From: Buxus sempervirens | Taxonomy: Eukaryota; Streptophyta; Magnoliopsida; Buxales; Buxaceae | Length of the DNA: 64,000 nucleotides | Assembly (NCBI GenBank): GCA_947561395.2 | Contig: OX387182.1 | Location: 32,543,949 to 32,607,948, forward strand | Reading direction: 5' to 3' | Shown: in pieces, positions 1-9,973 of the stretch | How positions within the stretch are numbered: the stretch's first letter is position 1 | How the letters are laid out: each line of letters begins with the position of its first letter | Program-made: the position numbers and the translations under genes | The notes under the pieces: generated by a model | The model's database searches: none | Told to the model about the DNA's origin: nothing | The model's input: the letters and a program-made list of their open reading frames with translations, nothing else

Positions 1-455
1 CAAATAACCAAATCCGCCTTGCGGTAATAATAAACTAGGCACCTGCCTTGTCGCAACTGTGACCCAAAAACCCAAACAAGTGGAGTCAAATTCATGCTTC
101 AAAGTCACGGTTTCAATGGGCCAAATAATCCAAGTATATATAAAATCATTCAGAAATCACAACATATTCAAATGGTCCAAATACAGGTGTAGGAACTCAT
201 AAAATCAACTTTGGTTAAAAAGACAATTATTTGGAACAATGGTACTAAGTAAAAGTGCCTCTTTGGTAAAATCTATCCAAAATCTTTACAAAAATGAATT
301 TTAAACTTCCACCAATGTAAACAATCTCTAAATACCCTAAACTTGATGGTACATTGGTTAAAAATGGATAAAAACAATTCCATAGTGAAAAACTAGGCTG
401 AAAGGCCAATTTTCAAAATCTGACAGACAAGGGCACTCGAGCGGTAAAGGGGCGC
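1..455. repeat. Flanking repeat interrupted by the giant retroelement (left part)
   Basis: No coding potential is seen. The segment ends in a GC-rich stretch with the motif CTCGAGCGG next to the retroelement boundary. The right flank (26977-27331) continues with the same kind of motif (GCGCTCGAGCGG) and ends in TTTTACA at 27331. Read together, the two flanks could be one older LTR-like repeat split by the element at 456-26976. The start of that repeat would lie outside the window. This is inference from motif sharing and the TTTTACA terminus only. Confidence 0.4.
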
Positions 456-2249
456 TGTGAGACATGGGAAAAATCAATTCAATGACTTCCTAAATCATCA
501 CATGGGATTGGTTAAAAACATAGAGTCGCCACCATTCTGTTTAGGTGTGAATGGACACCAAAATATCAAATAAGCACAAAAAGGCAAATTTAGGGTAAAA
601 ATAACCCTATTAAAAAAAACCAGAGATGGGTAAGGGGATTAGGTGAATAGGGGAAGGTGTTAGGCACCTCTATTCATCCACACAAGGTGGTTGCCAGGCA
701 TTGTTCATGTTAAAAATAAAGAAGGTTTGCTATAAAAATCACAAAAAATCACAAAAAGACAAAAGTGTATGGTTTTTTCATACGAACAGCCTGATTGATT
801 CAGAACTTTCAAATATGATCATACCATTCCTAGGTTTTCAGGATTAAAATAAAATTGAGATAAAAATCAGATAAAATCAATCTAAAGTGAAAACTTCAAA
901 AATCTGGCTTCAAGTTAAATCCTGGAAATCTAGAAAAATATGATTTTTATAAAATATTGCAGAATTGAACTTGAACAGTCCAGGACATAGATATAGCCCA
1001 AATTTCATATTAGATCAAGAAATCAAAACCAAAAATACCCACGTTGATGAAGAACATCAAAAGGGGAGAACTTAGACAGTAGGGTCTTCTCTCAAACATG
1101 AAAAATGACTCAAAAACCACATCATGAAACCCTAGAAGTTACTTTCAGGCTTCTGAATCCAGATCTATCATATTGATCATGATAGATCCAGGATCTTAGC
1201 CTAATATCACAAAAATCACTAAAACAGTGCTGTAGGTGCAAATATGTGAAAAATCCAAATTTTAGGAGAAAAAGTATTTCATGCTATAAACATCATGGAT
1301 TCATATGATTCATTCAGATTCAATCACAAGATCATATTAGCAGGATATTCAAAGCAGCCATATCTCACAGATTAGAGCACATGGGGGTTTACCCTACGGA
1401 TCCACCTGTTCTCTTTTCCCCTAGCTCTCTCTTCACGTTTTATAGCTAGAGAAGATTCTTGAAGTACTTAGAGATAGGTTTGGGTATACAAACACAATCA
1501 AAGGCCTTATTCTAAAAGAAAAGAGAAAAATAGATTATGGGGTTCTATTTTAGGGATCCACTTGTTCCCCTTTTCCCTAGCTCTCTCTTCACCTTTTATG
1601 GCTAGAGAGGAATCTTGAGGTACTTGGAGGCAGGTTTAGGAATACAAGTATAAACCAGGCCTTATTCTATAGCAATGGAAAAGATCCTATTATTTCTAGA
1701 ATTGAAGACAGAAAATAAAAGGGAAAAGGGACTTACCTGGATTGAGCAAGCAGAGCAGCAGGGATTCCTCTTTTCACTTGGAGCTCCTTAGACTTCAAAT
1801 TTCATGGCCTTTTGCTTAAGGATCTCACCTCTATTTATAAGCAAACCCAGGGGTATGGCTGGTCCAGAGGGATATAACATGATCCACCAGATTGGATTAA
1901 AAAATAGGGATAATGCCCATCCATGGCCAACAAGGATAATTTGAACAAATAAAAGAGATAATTCGCTCATCTAAAGAGATATTGGACTGAAGATAAGGCT
2001 CAAAAATCGAGCAAAGATCAAATTCACACAAATCTCTTGTGCTCGTATTTACATTGCGGGCAAGTGGTGCCCGCATTCTCAATACAGGTGCTGCATACCC
2101 GTATACAAATTTCGGGCGTGGTCAGCCCGTAGATACAATACGGGCAATGCTTAAATGATTGAATTTTATGCATTTTTGACCTGTTTTAAATCCCAATTAC
2201 ATGTTTTCAATTATTTTCTCATTTTGTAGTGCAATTTGGGGTGTCTACA
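456..2249 (-). repeat. 3' LTR of the giant Ogre-like element (LTR A)
   Basis: About 1.79 kb. On the minus strand it begins TGTAGACACCCC and ends CCATGTCTCAC(A). It matches LTR B (25177-26976) along its whole length with scattered substitutions. A TATA-like box (TTATAAATAG on the minus strand) lies at 1831-1840. A 28-bp-period palindrome array lies at 2041-2145 in the presumed U3. The conserved motif GGTGGCGACTC lies near the 3' end (about 522-533). Confidence 0.9.
2041..2145. repeat. Palindrome array 1 (in LTR A)
   Basis: Three 21-bp imperfect palindromes start at 2055, 2083 and 2111, with half-units at each end. Each has a CGGGC-like left arm and a CCCG-like right arm. Spacers of exactly 7 A/T-rich bases (2076-2082, 2104-2110, 2132-2138) give a 28-bp period. 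It lies about 105-210 bp inside the 5' end of the LTR (minus orientation) and about 200 bp upstream of the TATA-like box. Confidence 0.85.
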
Positions 2250-2269
2250 ACTACCCCCTCTTTGCTAGT
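2250..2269 (-). other. Polypurine tract of the giant element
   Basis: Directly next to the 3' LTR. On the minus strand it reads AGCAAAGAGGGGGTAGT, a purine-rich tract just before TGTAGACACC. The same tract, with GCAGT or GCAGC at its end, precedes the LTRs at 29219 and 59306. It is the expected plus-strand primer site and fixes the minus orientation of the element. Confidence 0.85.
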
Positions 2270-2595
2270 AATTGGAACCAATTACGAGCAGAGAGCAAAA
2301 AGACCCACGAATTGCACTTTTTGAGATTTTTGTCTAACTAATTGCATTTTGCAAGGATTAAATGGATGCTTTTGGAAAAAGAATTTGTGTGGAAGATTTG
2401 CTGAAAAGTCCCTAACCTTAAGGGGCAAATCCTTCTTCTTTGGTCTCACTGAGCACTCGTGGCTATGAAGTGAGATTTGAGACAAATTTTAAAGAAAAGT
2501 GGGTAAGGTGGCAATCCTTGCAACTTACAACTAATATAAACATTAATCTCTTGAAAAATGTGGAGAAAATCATGAAAAAATGCAATTCTCTGATT

Positions 2596-2699
2596 TGCCC
2601 GTATTTATATTACGAGCAGGTCATGCTCGCAATTTGAATACGGGTGCAACTGATCGTATTACCTTTGCGGGGGTCTCTTGCCCGTGTATCTTTTACGGG
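2596..2699. repeat. Palindrome array 2 (upstream of the mobile-domain cassette)
   Basis: Same design as the LTR arrays: about 20-21-bp imperfect palindromes starting at about 2611, 2639 and 2666, separated by 7-bp A/T-rich spacers, with half-units at both ends. It lies between the PPT and the antisense mobile-domain gene, on the 5' side of that gene. The equivalent array in the second copy is at 29567-29669. Confidence 0.8.
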
Positions 2700-4043
2700 T
2701 TTTAGGGTCCTTCTTAATCGCGATCTTGACTTTTCTTTCATGCTTGCTCGCATTTCGCCTTAATTTGCTTGCACCCGTAACCTCTTCTCCGGTCTTCGTT
2801 CTTCAATCTCTGACAGTGCACGACTTCGCCGGTGACAACTGTTCACTCCGGCAACCTTCATCTTCTCCAGCGTGCCTTTGCTTCTCCGGTGACCTTCTTG
2901 CTTCCTTGGGCGACTGTTCCCATTTCTTATTTCATTGCTACGACTGTGATTGTGCTTCCGCCTGTGGACACTCCTTGAAGCTCCGGTAGAGTAAGAGTTC
3001 CCAATGTGCTTGCCAAATTTTCTCCATTTCGACTGTACCGAGTGAGTGGCCGAAATCCCCAAATGCTTTGCCATTTCATTGAGCTACCAATTCTGATTTT
3101 TAAGAATTAACTTGTAATGCTTATGATATTCCATGCTCATTGTTCTGATTGTTCTTGATTTGATATGAATCCCCCATTTTGATGCTTTGTCTCTGCAAGA
3201 ATGAATTACCAATTCATGTTCAATCCATGCCCAATTTTCTGCATTTTTCAGTTATTGGACTACTGTGCGGACTTGTTGTGAAATGTGGATTTGGAGCAAT
3301 CATGTTCTGATTGATGCTCTGCTTTTCTTGCCAATGCATTTTTCGTGATTCTGATTTTTTTCCTACCAATGCATGCTTTCACAATTATAGCAAACTTTTG
3401 GATGTTCAATTCTTGCTTCCGGACTATTGCTTTAGGTCTTCTTGAAACTTTGATTTGTTCATGGGATGCTAGATGATTGCCCACCTATGCCACTTAGAAA
3501 ATTGATTTTGACTTGCTTGGATCTGCGCTGGAGGGGCTGCTAGGCCAACGATTTTGACTCCAAACAAAGCCGATCCTCAATCCAATTGACAACCATGATA
3601 GATTTCTGAATCTGTAATTGAATAAGCCTAAACTTGATGAGTATTTCTGTTACCACAATCCCAACACAAATAGGCTTGAATTTCTGTCCTAAAACCAAGT
3701 AAACTCAAATGATTAAGTATCTTTAAAAAATACAAATGAGAAAATTAAAGCCAATTTTTAACACATTTTTTTTGTCATATAAAGAGAATATACAAGAAGC
3801 ATGCACTTCTTATATAATTTCTCTATATACTTTCTTGGTTAAAGCAAAGACAAATAAAATATCTCAAGATAGAAAATAAGCTACTTCAGTTGACTCCTGA
3901 TTTGGTCGGGAGTTTCTGAAGCATTTTCTTCCATTCTCCATTTTTTCTTTTTCCTGCAAATCAAATAAACTTGGTTAAAATGAAAATCAAGCAATAAAAA
4001 TCTTAACAAGAATAATTAAACATTTCCCTGATTTGAACCGCAG
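2700..4043 (+). other. Probable promoter and 5' UTR region of the antisense mobile-domain cassette
   Basis: No conserved protein is seen. A CT-rich stretch (about 2770-2900) resembles a plant 5' UTR. A TATA-like TATAAAG lies at about 3777-3783; the second copy has TATATAAAG at about 30797-30805, followed by conserved sequence. Short open frames here (for example 2678-2989) are not conserved as protein in the second copy. The TATA box is only a candidate. Confidence 0.4.
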
Positions 4044-6845
4044 ATGGCCCGCATTCGATTAGTTTCTACGGATCCTGCTGATGAGCTCTCTTCCTCTAGG
4101 GTTCGGAGGGATCCCACAGATGTGGCATCTTCTTCGGGAGCAGCGAGGGATTCTGATTCTGATATCCCTGATCTTCCTTTTGGGGATTCGCGTGAGGCGA
4201 CCCCAGAGGTATACCCTAACCTTTCTGAAATTTCACCTCCTTCTTAAAATACTTCACCCTGATCCTTTTTCCTTCCAATTATTTCCTTAGCCAGTAGTTG
4301 AGGCTGAGATGAGGGCCGCAGAGGAGGCCGTAGAGGAGGCCGTGGCAGGGATGAGGCTCGGACTAGGGTTGAGGTCCCTAAGGCTGTTGCTGCACAGATT
4401 AGGGATACTGACCTTTTGCATGGCTTGAGGACTCATCCATCAGCTTGTATTAGGGCAGACATCCCTTTGGAGTATCTCTTGTCTCATTATCGAGGGAGCT
4501 AGGCCAGCTTTATTAGATTTCTTGGAGACTGCAGTTCAGCCTTTCGCTGAGAGCTAGGTTTGTATGGTTTTGGCCTCTTCATCACCATTCCGGATGTGCG
4601 CCTGGATTGAGCCCTTATTGCAGCGATGCTCGAGAGGTTCTTCCCAGAGACTTTGAGCTTCCATTTCCCAGATTTTGAGATTGGGATCCGGCCGTCCGAC
4701 TTCACACTCATCACAGGGATTAGGATGACTGGAGATATTATCCCTAAGATGGTGATGCCAGATGCTGAGGAGATTGCTTCCTATCTTGGATATATAGTGT
4801 TGCATCTGGAGGCATGGGATAGAGGAAGAGCTAGATTGTCTCTGACTTGGTTGAGAGAGACCTTCCGGAGGAGGCAGCTTGCTACCAGTCATTCAGCTTT
4901 TCCATTTGCCTTCCGCTTTATCTTCCTGTACATGATGGGCTCCTGCTTCTTCCCAGGGGACACGACTTCTGTCAGTCCTCATTTTTTGAGTTTATTGGGA
5001 GATCTGCAGCGAGCAAGGAGGTATGCCTGGGGCCCGCTTATTTTCAGCACCATTCTGGCTGGTCTACGCCGATCAGTTAGCGGCCTCTCTACCTCTCGAG
5101 GAGCCGGAGTTGGGTGCAGATTCTTCTAGTCCTTCTAGCAGGTGAAATATTTCTTTTCTCTTTCTCTTTTCTTTTTCTTTTCTATTCTTCTGACCCTTTT
5201 CTTCTTTTTGCAGTTCTTTGCTAGGGTTTATATTCCCTATTTCCGCCCTACCTCTACGATGCCAGAGGATACGTATCCTGTGGCTCGTAGATGGTGCCAT
5301 GTGGAGCACGACTCTGAAAAGAGTTGTCCTAGGTCTGCCCGGGCTCATCTCGACAGACTGTATCTGTCTGAGGTAAGCTTCTTTAATTCTTCCTTTTTCC
5401 CTTTCCTGAATCACATGTCTAATATTCTTCTTTCTGTTTTTCAGTTGTTTGTTCCCCAGATGGAGGACATTCATGAGGTGCTGGCCTTGCATGTGGCTAG
5501 AGACGATGCCTTTGCCCCTGACCAGAGACGTCAGCGCTACCAGTTCTTCATTGCTCAGATGGGCAGCATTTGGTACTGCGGTGAGCGCTTCTTTTATCAG
5601 CACATTGGAGTGCCTCGGATTCCTGCCATCCCACCAGATACTACTCCTTCTTTTCCTCCTATGCCTGTTAATCCTGCTCAGTTCCTAGATTGGATTGAGG
5701 CAGAGACATTTTTAGAGGAGGGTGACTATGATGCCTGGTTTAGGCAGGCTTCAATTGGGTGCCTCATGCCATCCATGCCTGTCCGTGGTGGAGTCACGGA
5801 GATAGGAGGGGTAGTGATCAAGGCTTACGATACGACGGTATGCCTTTCCCTCTTTGATCTTCTATTCTTATACTCTATTTTGACTTGGTATTTTCTGACA
5901 CCTTCTCTTCTGTTTTAGGAGGCTCAGTTGGCAGAGATCCGGTCTCGGTAGGTTGATATAGAGCACCAGCGGGATGCTGCTATTGCCGAGCGGGACGCCC
6001 TCTTTATTACCATTTCAGACCTCCGGGACAGCTTGCCAGGGCACAGGGCCAGGCGGGTCCTTCTGGTGCACAGGACCAGGCGGGTCCATCTCATACCTAG
6101 GTTAATTCTTTACCTCTTTCCATTCATGTTCTTATATCTGTTTATCCTATTTTGACTAAAATTTCTTTTCTTATTTTCAGGATGACACAGTTGGCCCTTC
6201 TTCACTTGCTTCATCACTGCCTATGCACCTTCATGGCGAGGTTTTCTTTGTGGCACAAGTGGAGTTTGTGACATCTCCTAGATCAGTAGAGGTGCCTGCA
6301 GCAGAGCCCGAGATCGAGGCTGAGGTTGCACCTACTGCTGTCCCTACTACTGAGGACGTGCCAAAGTCTACTCCAGCACCAGAGACTGCTCTTGATGTGC
6401 TTGCTGAGATAGATGTGGAGTCAGCCGGGAATGCCGCTGTGGTGGAGCCTACTGATGAGGCTATGGTGATAGAGGAGGCTGCTACTGAGCCTGTAGAGCC
6501 TGGACCTGATACTGATGCTCCTAGGGCGTCTGTTCCTGTTGATCCTGCCATGGAGCCTGCTGTGACAGAGGAGGTGCCTACTGCCGAGCCTGTGAGTGAA
6601 CCAATCCCTATGGATTCTGATACCGAGTTAGGGGGATATGTAGATACCTCGGGGTACGTTCCTCCTGATCATCCCACTGCTGGCCTTGTGCCTTTATATA
6701 TGTGGTATGATATCAGTCTATTTTGAGCAGGATGACCCGTAGTACAGCTTGTCACTTTGTGGAGCATGTCTTCGAGCGCCGGCGGCCTTCAGGCAGTGGT
6801 CGAGGCAGAGGACATGGTCATGGCCGCAGGGGTAGACCTGGATAG
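4044..6845 (+). pseudogene. Antisense cassette 1: plant mobile domain (PMD/MAIN-like) gene, multi-exon, decayed
   Basis: This lies opposite to gag-pol, between integrase and the 3' LTR. Exons with GT-AG borders can be read as 4044-4208, 4291-5141, 5214-5372, 5445-5837, 5919-6100 and 6181-6726; the same borders occur in the copy at 31082-33998. The exon around 4600-5100 encodes the block LERFFPETLSFHFPDFEIG followed by RPSDFTLITGIRM, which fits the plant mobile domain (PF10536, aminotransferase-like). The C-terminal part is acidic and Pro/Val/Glu-rich. A shifted frame after 6726 reads into an RG-rich tail ending at 6845 and is conserved in the second copy. It is damaged: stops in the PMD exon (for example TAG in place of a Trp codon near 4500) and a changed frame in exon 2, where the second copy has an RG-rich stretch. 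PMD proteins are nuclear silencing-related factors that recur in TEs; a role here is inferred. Confidence 0.75.
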
Positions 6846-7060
6846 ATAGATTAGATTAGGATATCACATGTATTTGTATTTTGACAAACTGATGTACACT
6901 TCCATATATATAAAAGACATTTGATTCATTTTTCTTCATATATGCTCTTTTTTCTTTTTTTCTTGCTTCTATTGCATGATACATGTTAAAGCAGGGACAA
7001 GTGAAACTTGGGAAAGCATAAAAATTAAAATTGCCCATTTTTTGCATTTTTTCAAAGAAA
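6846..7060. other. Spacer between the two antisense cassettes
   Basis: AT-rich sequence with a TATATATAAAAG stretch near 6904-6915, which could belong to the poly(A) region of cassette 1. The second copy preserves it (33999-34219). No coding signal is seen. Confidence 0.5.
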
Positions 7061-7190
7061 CAGTATTTATATTACGAGCAAGCTGTGCCTGTAATGTTAA
7101 TGCGGGCGCACTCTGCCCGTAATTTTTTTACGGTCACAGTGTGTCCGCACTCTCTATACGGGCACGCGACACTCGTATTATAAATACGGA
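7061..7190. repeat. Palindrome array 3 (immediately upstream of cassette 2)
   Basis: Four 21-bp imperfect palindromes separated by 7-bp A/T-rich spacers, with half-units at each end. The arms are variants of TACGGGC and GCCCGTA. The array ends 23 bp before a TATA box. The matching array in the second copy (34220-34376) has five palindromes, so copy number varies between elements. Confidence 0.85.
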
Positions 7191-7212
7191 TTTTATTGCT
7201 TTTTTGAATTTT

Positions 7213-7221
7213 CTATATAAA
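7213..7221 (+). promoter_or_regulatory. TATA box of antisense cassette 2
   Basis: CTATATAAA lies 92 bp before the ATG at 7313 and directly downstream of palindrome array 3. The same box and its surroundings are conserved at 34399-34407. Position and sequence fit a plant core promoter on the plus strand. Confidence 0.65.
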
Positions 7222-7312
7222 CTCATGGGGAACGTCATTGTGACGTTTTTAATAGTTTCAAAACTCCCTGAGCCTTCCGTTTTTTGCTTTCCTTGGCTTC
7301 TTTGGTGCTTCC

Positions 7313-9000
7313 ATGGCTTCCTTCGCCCCGTTCTTTTCTGTTGATGAATCTCCTCCTGCAAGACAACTTGTTAGATCAAAACCTCCTAATTTCACCAGGT
7401 ATAATGTCGTGGATTCCTTCTATGATAGGTAGGTTAACTCCATGACCCTTGATGAGGAAATTCGCTGGGATTCCATCCATTTAGGCCACATCCTACACAT
7501 TCCTAAAATTCCCTTTAAGTGGGAAATCATTGAAGCTTTGATTGGACACTGGGTACCTGAATTAAATCTCTTCCGTTTTGATGACAAATAGATGACTCCT
7601 CCCATTGAAGAAATTTAAACCATCTTTGGCCTAAGGTTTTCTGAAAAAGTTGTGAACCCGCCCCTAAAGCCTAGCTACAAAGAGGAGGCATCCACCTTCT
7701 TGGGTATAGGGAAGGACTTAGGAAATTCTGACACACTGCTGACCTTGTCCAAGACCTTTTTGACTGAAAAACTTCAAAGGGGTGAGGACAAGGATGCCCG
7801 GTTTAATGCTTTGACTTTGATAGTAGTCAACCAGTTGCTCTTTCCACAGGGTGACGACCAGGTTGACTTGGCTCTCATCTCAATTGTTTGCCAGGTTAGG
7901 GAACGTGAGAGATTGGCCCCTATGATCTTGGCAGAGATATACCAGGCCCTGACTGACTGCTATTTCAGAAAGAAGAAACGCTTCCTTGCATGTGCCCCTA
8001 TGCTACAGGTAAAAGAGCAATATTTTTTTTTCTTTTTCTGCTCTTCTTTTTTTTTTCCTCTTTTTTTTTCTTTTGCAATAAATTAAAATACTCCTCTTTT
8101 CTACAGCTTTGGTTGCTTGACCACCTGAGTCAGGTTGAAGAGATAACTTGCCGCTTCTTTCCAAGATTGAAAGTTCCTGTTTTGATGAGCAATAGGGGGT
8201 GTCCTAACAACCAAGGCGGCAAGCCGGGCTGGTTCACTTTCTTGGGTACTCTCCAGGATGATCAGGTGAGATGGACTGGCACTTATCAGCCCAATCCAGA
8301 GACAGTGATCAGCTTCAGAGATAGGAACTTTCTGGTCCTAGCAGGCTTGAAATCTGCTGTTCTCTATCTTCCTTTGAAGGTTTTTTGGCAGTTTGGAGCA
8401 ACCCAGGGGATCACAATCCCAACTGGCTATAAGAGCTTCGTAGGGCCACTTACATAAGCCACCATGGGGCTAAATGCTTGGTTAATGAATGAGTGGTCCT
8501 ATGTTCGCTTTCTGTGGGGTCCAGTCTTTTCTAAATCCCATGTGAAGGACTATCATTTCTGGACCAAAGAGCATGTGCAAAGTCATGCCCCAGTACCAGA
8601 GGATCCTTCTGCAGTTCTTCCCCCTACTTATGAGGATATCCTGGAGTCTGAAAGGGCAACCCACAAGCGGCTTCAACAAATATGGGTACGAGAAGCACAA
8701 GAGCTCAGGATAAAGGGTATTGATCTGGAGGGGCAACTTGAAGAGCAGAGGTCTTGCCGTATTGCCATGGAGAAGAAACTTGAGGAACAAAGACAGGCTC
8801 GTCGCTTTGAAGTCCGAGCGATGCGGAAGAAATATCAGGATTCCTTGGTTGACATTAGGGCTTTGAAGATCAAGCAATCTCTTTCAGATGAGATCGTCTC
8901 CTTTTTTAGCGATCCAGATGTAGAGGGAGCTTCTGGAATCATTACAACTCAGGCTGCTCGGATTAAGGAGCTTGAGGAGCAGTTAGGGGGTAGGGATTAG
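7313..9000 (+). pseudogene. Antisense cassette 2: DUF7745-like TE-associated protein, two exons, decayed
   Basis: The ATG at 7313 opens MASFAPFFSVDES. The frame runs to 8008, where CAG|GTAAAAG is a good donor; the intron ends in TTTCTACAG at 8106, and exon 2 runs 8107-9000. The N-terminal block (an alpha-helical stretch, then VPELNLFRFDD and MTPPIEEI) resembles the plant TE-associated family now called DUF7745. This is from memory of the pattern, not a search. The last 140 or so residues (after about 8600) are rich in E, Q, R and K with heptad-like spacing and probably form a coiled coil. In-frame stops at 7430, 7589, 7616 and 8455 make it a pseudogene. It lies antisense to gag-pol, so its intron would not be removed from the retroelement's genomic RNA. 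Confidence 0.65.
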
Positions 9001-9973
9001 ATTCTTTTTTTCTTTTCTTATTTTTTCCTCTCTTTTTTTCATACCTTTATACAAAAGCAAACTCCAATAGTGGAAATACAATAGATTTAATTCAAAAATA
9101 GGTTTTATATTATTGGCCTCAGAATTCTCAGATGCTTGTAAAAACAGAAGTTTTATGAAAAGTATTTGATTTCTCATCACAGGCCAAAGTATAGTTTTTT
9201 TTTTTGAAAGCTGATCCCAAACACTTAATCACATATAATTAAAAAATTTTAAAATCAGGTTGAATAATGAAAAGGGTAGTCCAAGCAATAGGGAGAGACC
9301 AAATCTGTCTATCCTGTGACCTTTAGAATCATCCCCAAATGGCTTTTCCTTCATGACTGACCCTGCTAATCTGCTCAGTTTCTAGTGCTCATGCTGACTT
9401 CAAACTTGGACCACATGATCAACTCAACCTTTGATTCTTCTTTTCTTTTCTTTTTTTTTTCTTCTCTTTTTTTTTCTTTTGCCAATATTGCCCCTAGCAC
9501 CAATTACAGTTTTCACTAAGGCCGGCTTCTGCATTCCGTCATCACCAATCTTACTCTGAAAGTTAAATGAATATACTAAAATCACCGAGGGCTTAAGAAT
9601 AGTACGAAACAAAGGCTAAGCTCGGTTTATGAAAGAAAAGGTATTAAAGGCTCAAAATTTTCTAAGTGTGAAAATAGGTCAACCAGACTTACAGTCATGA
9701 TGAATTTGACCCCATTCCCCAAAGTGTATTCTTTTCTTTCCTTTTTGTACTTGGCCTTCATTTGCTCCTATTCTTTTCTTTTTTCTTTTTTTTTCTTTCC
9801 CTTTTTTTTGTGCCCCAATTGGCTTTACCCCTATTGGCTTTGCCCCAGTATAAGACTGTAAATCCAGTTTAGGTTGATCAAGAAGACGAACAGGCTCGAA
9901 TTGGCTAGACTAGGGATTAAAATTTTGGGAAATAAAGAAAAATGGCCTCGGATCATTTCCTAGTAATATTCAA
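9001..9973. other. Region between integrase and cassette 2 (retroelement 3' untranslated part)
   Basis: Non-coding, with long pyrimidine runs at about 9436-9480 and 9772-9810 (purine runs on the element strand). It matches 60500-61419 in the copy near the right end of the window, so it belongs to the element backbone and not to the cassettes. Confidence 0.7.

Noticed and set aside
2678..2989. 103-codon plus-strand ORF as a cassette gene
   Set aside because: The corresponding region in the second copy (29620-29925) gives an unrelated peptide in another frame; likely 5' UTR.
7061..7190. CRISPR-like look of the 28-bp-period arrays
   Set aside because: The repeated arms are short and palindromic, the centre of each unit varies, spacers are only 7 bp, there is no leader or cas gene, and the setting is a plant retroelement.
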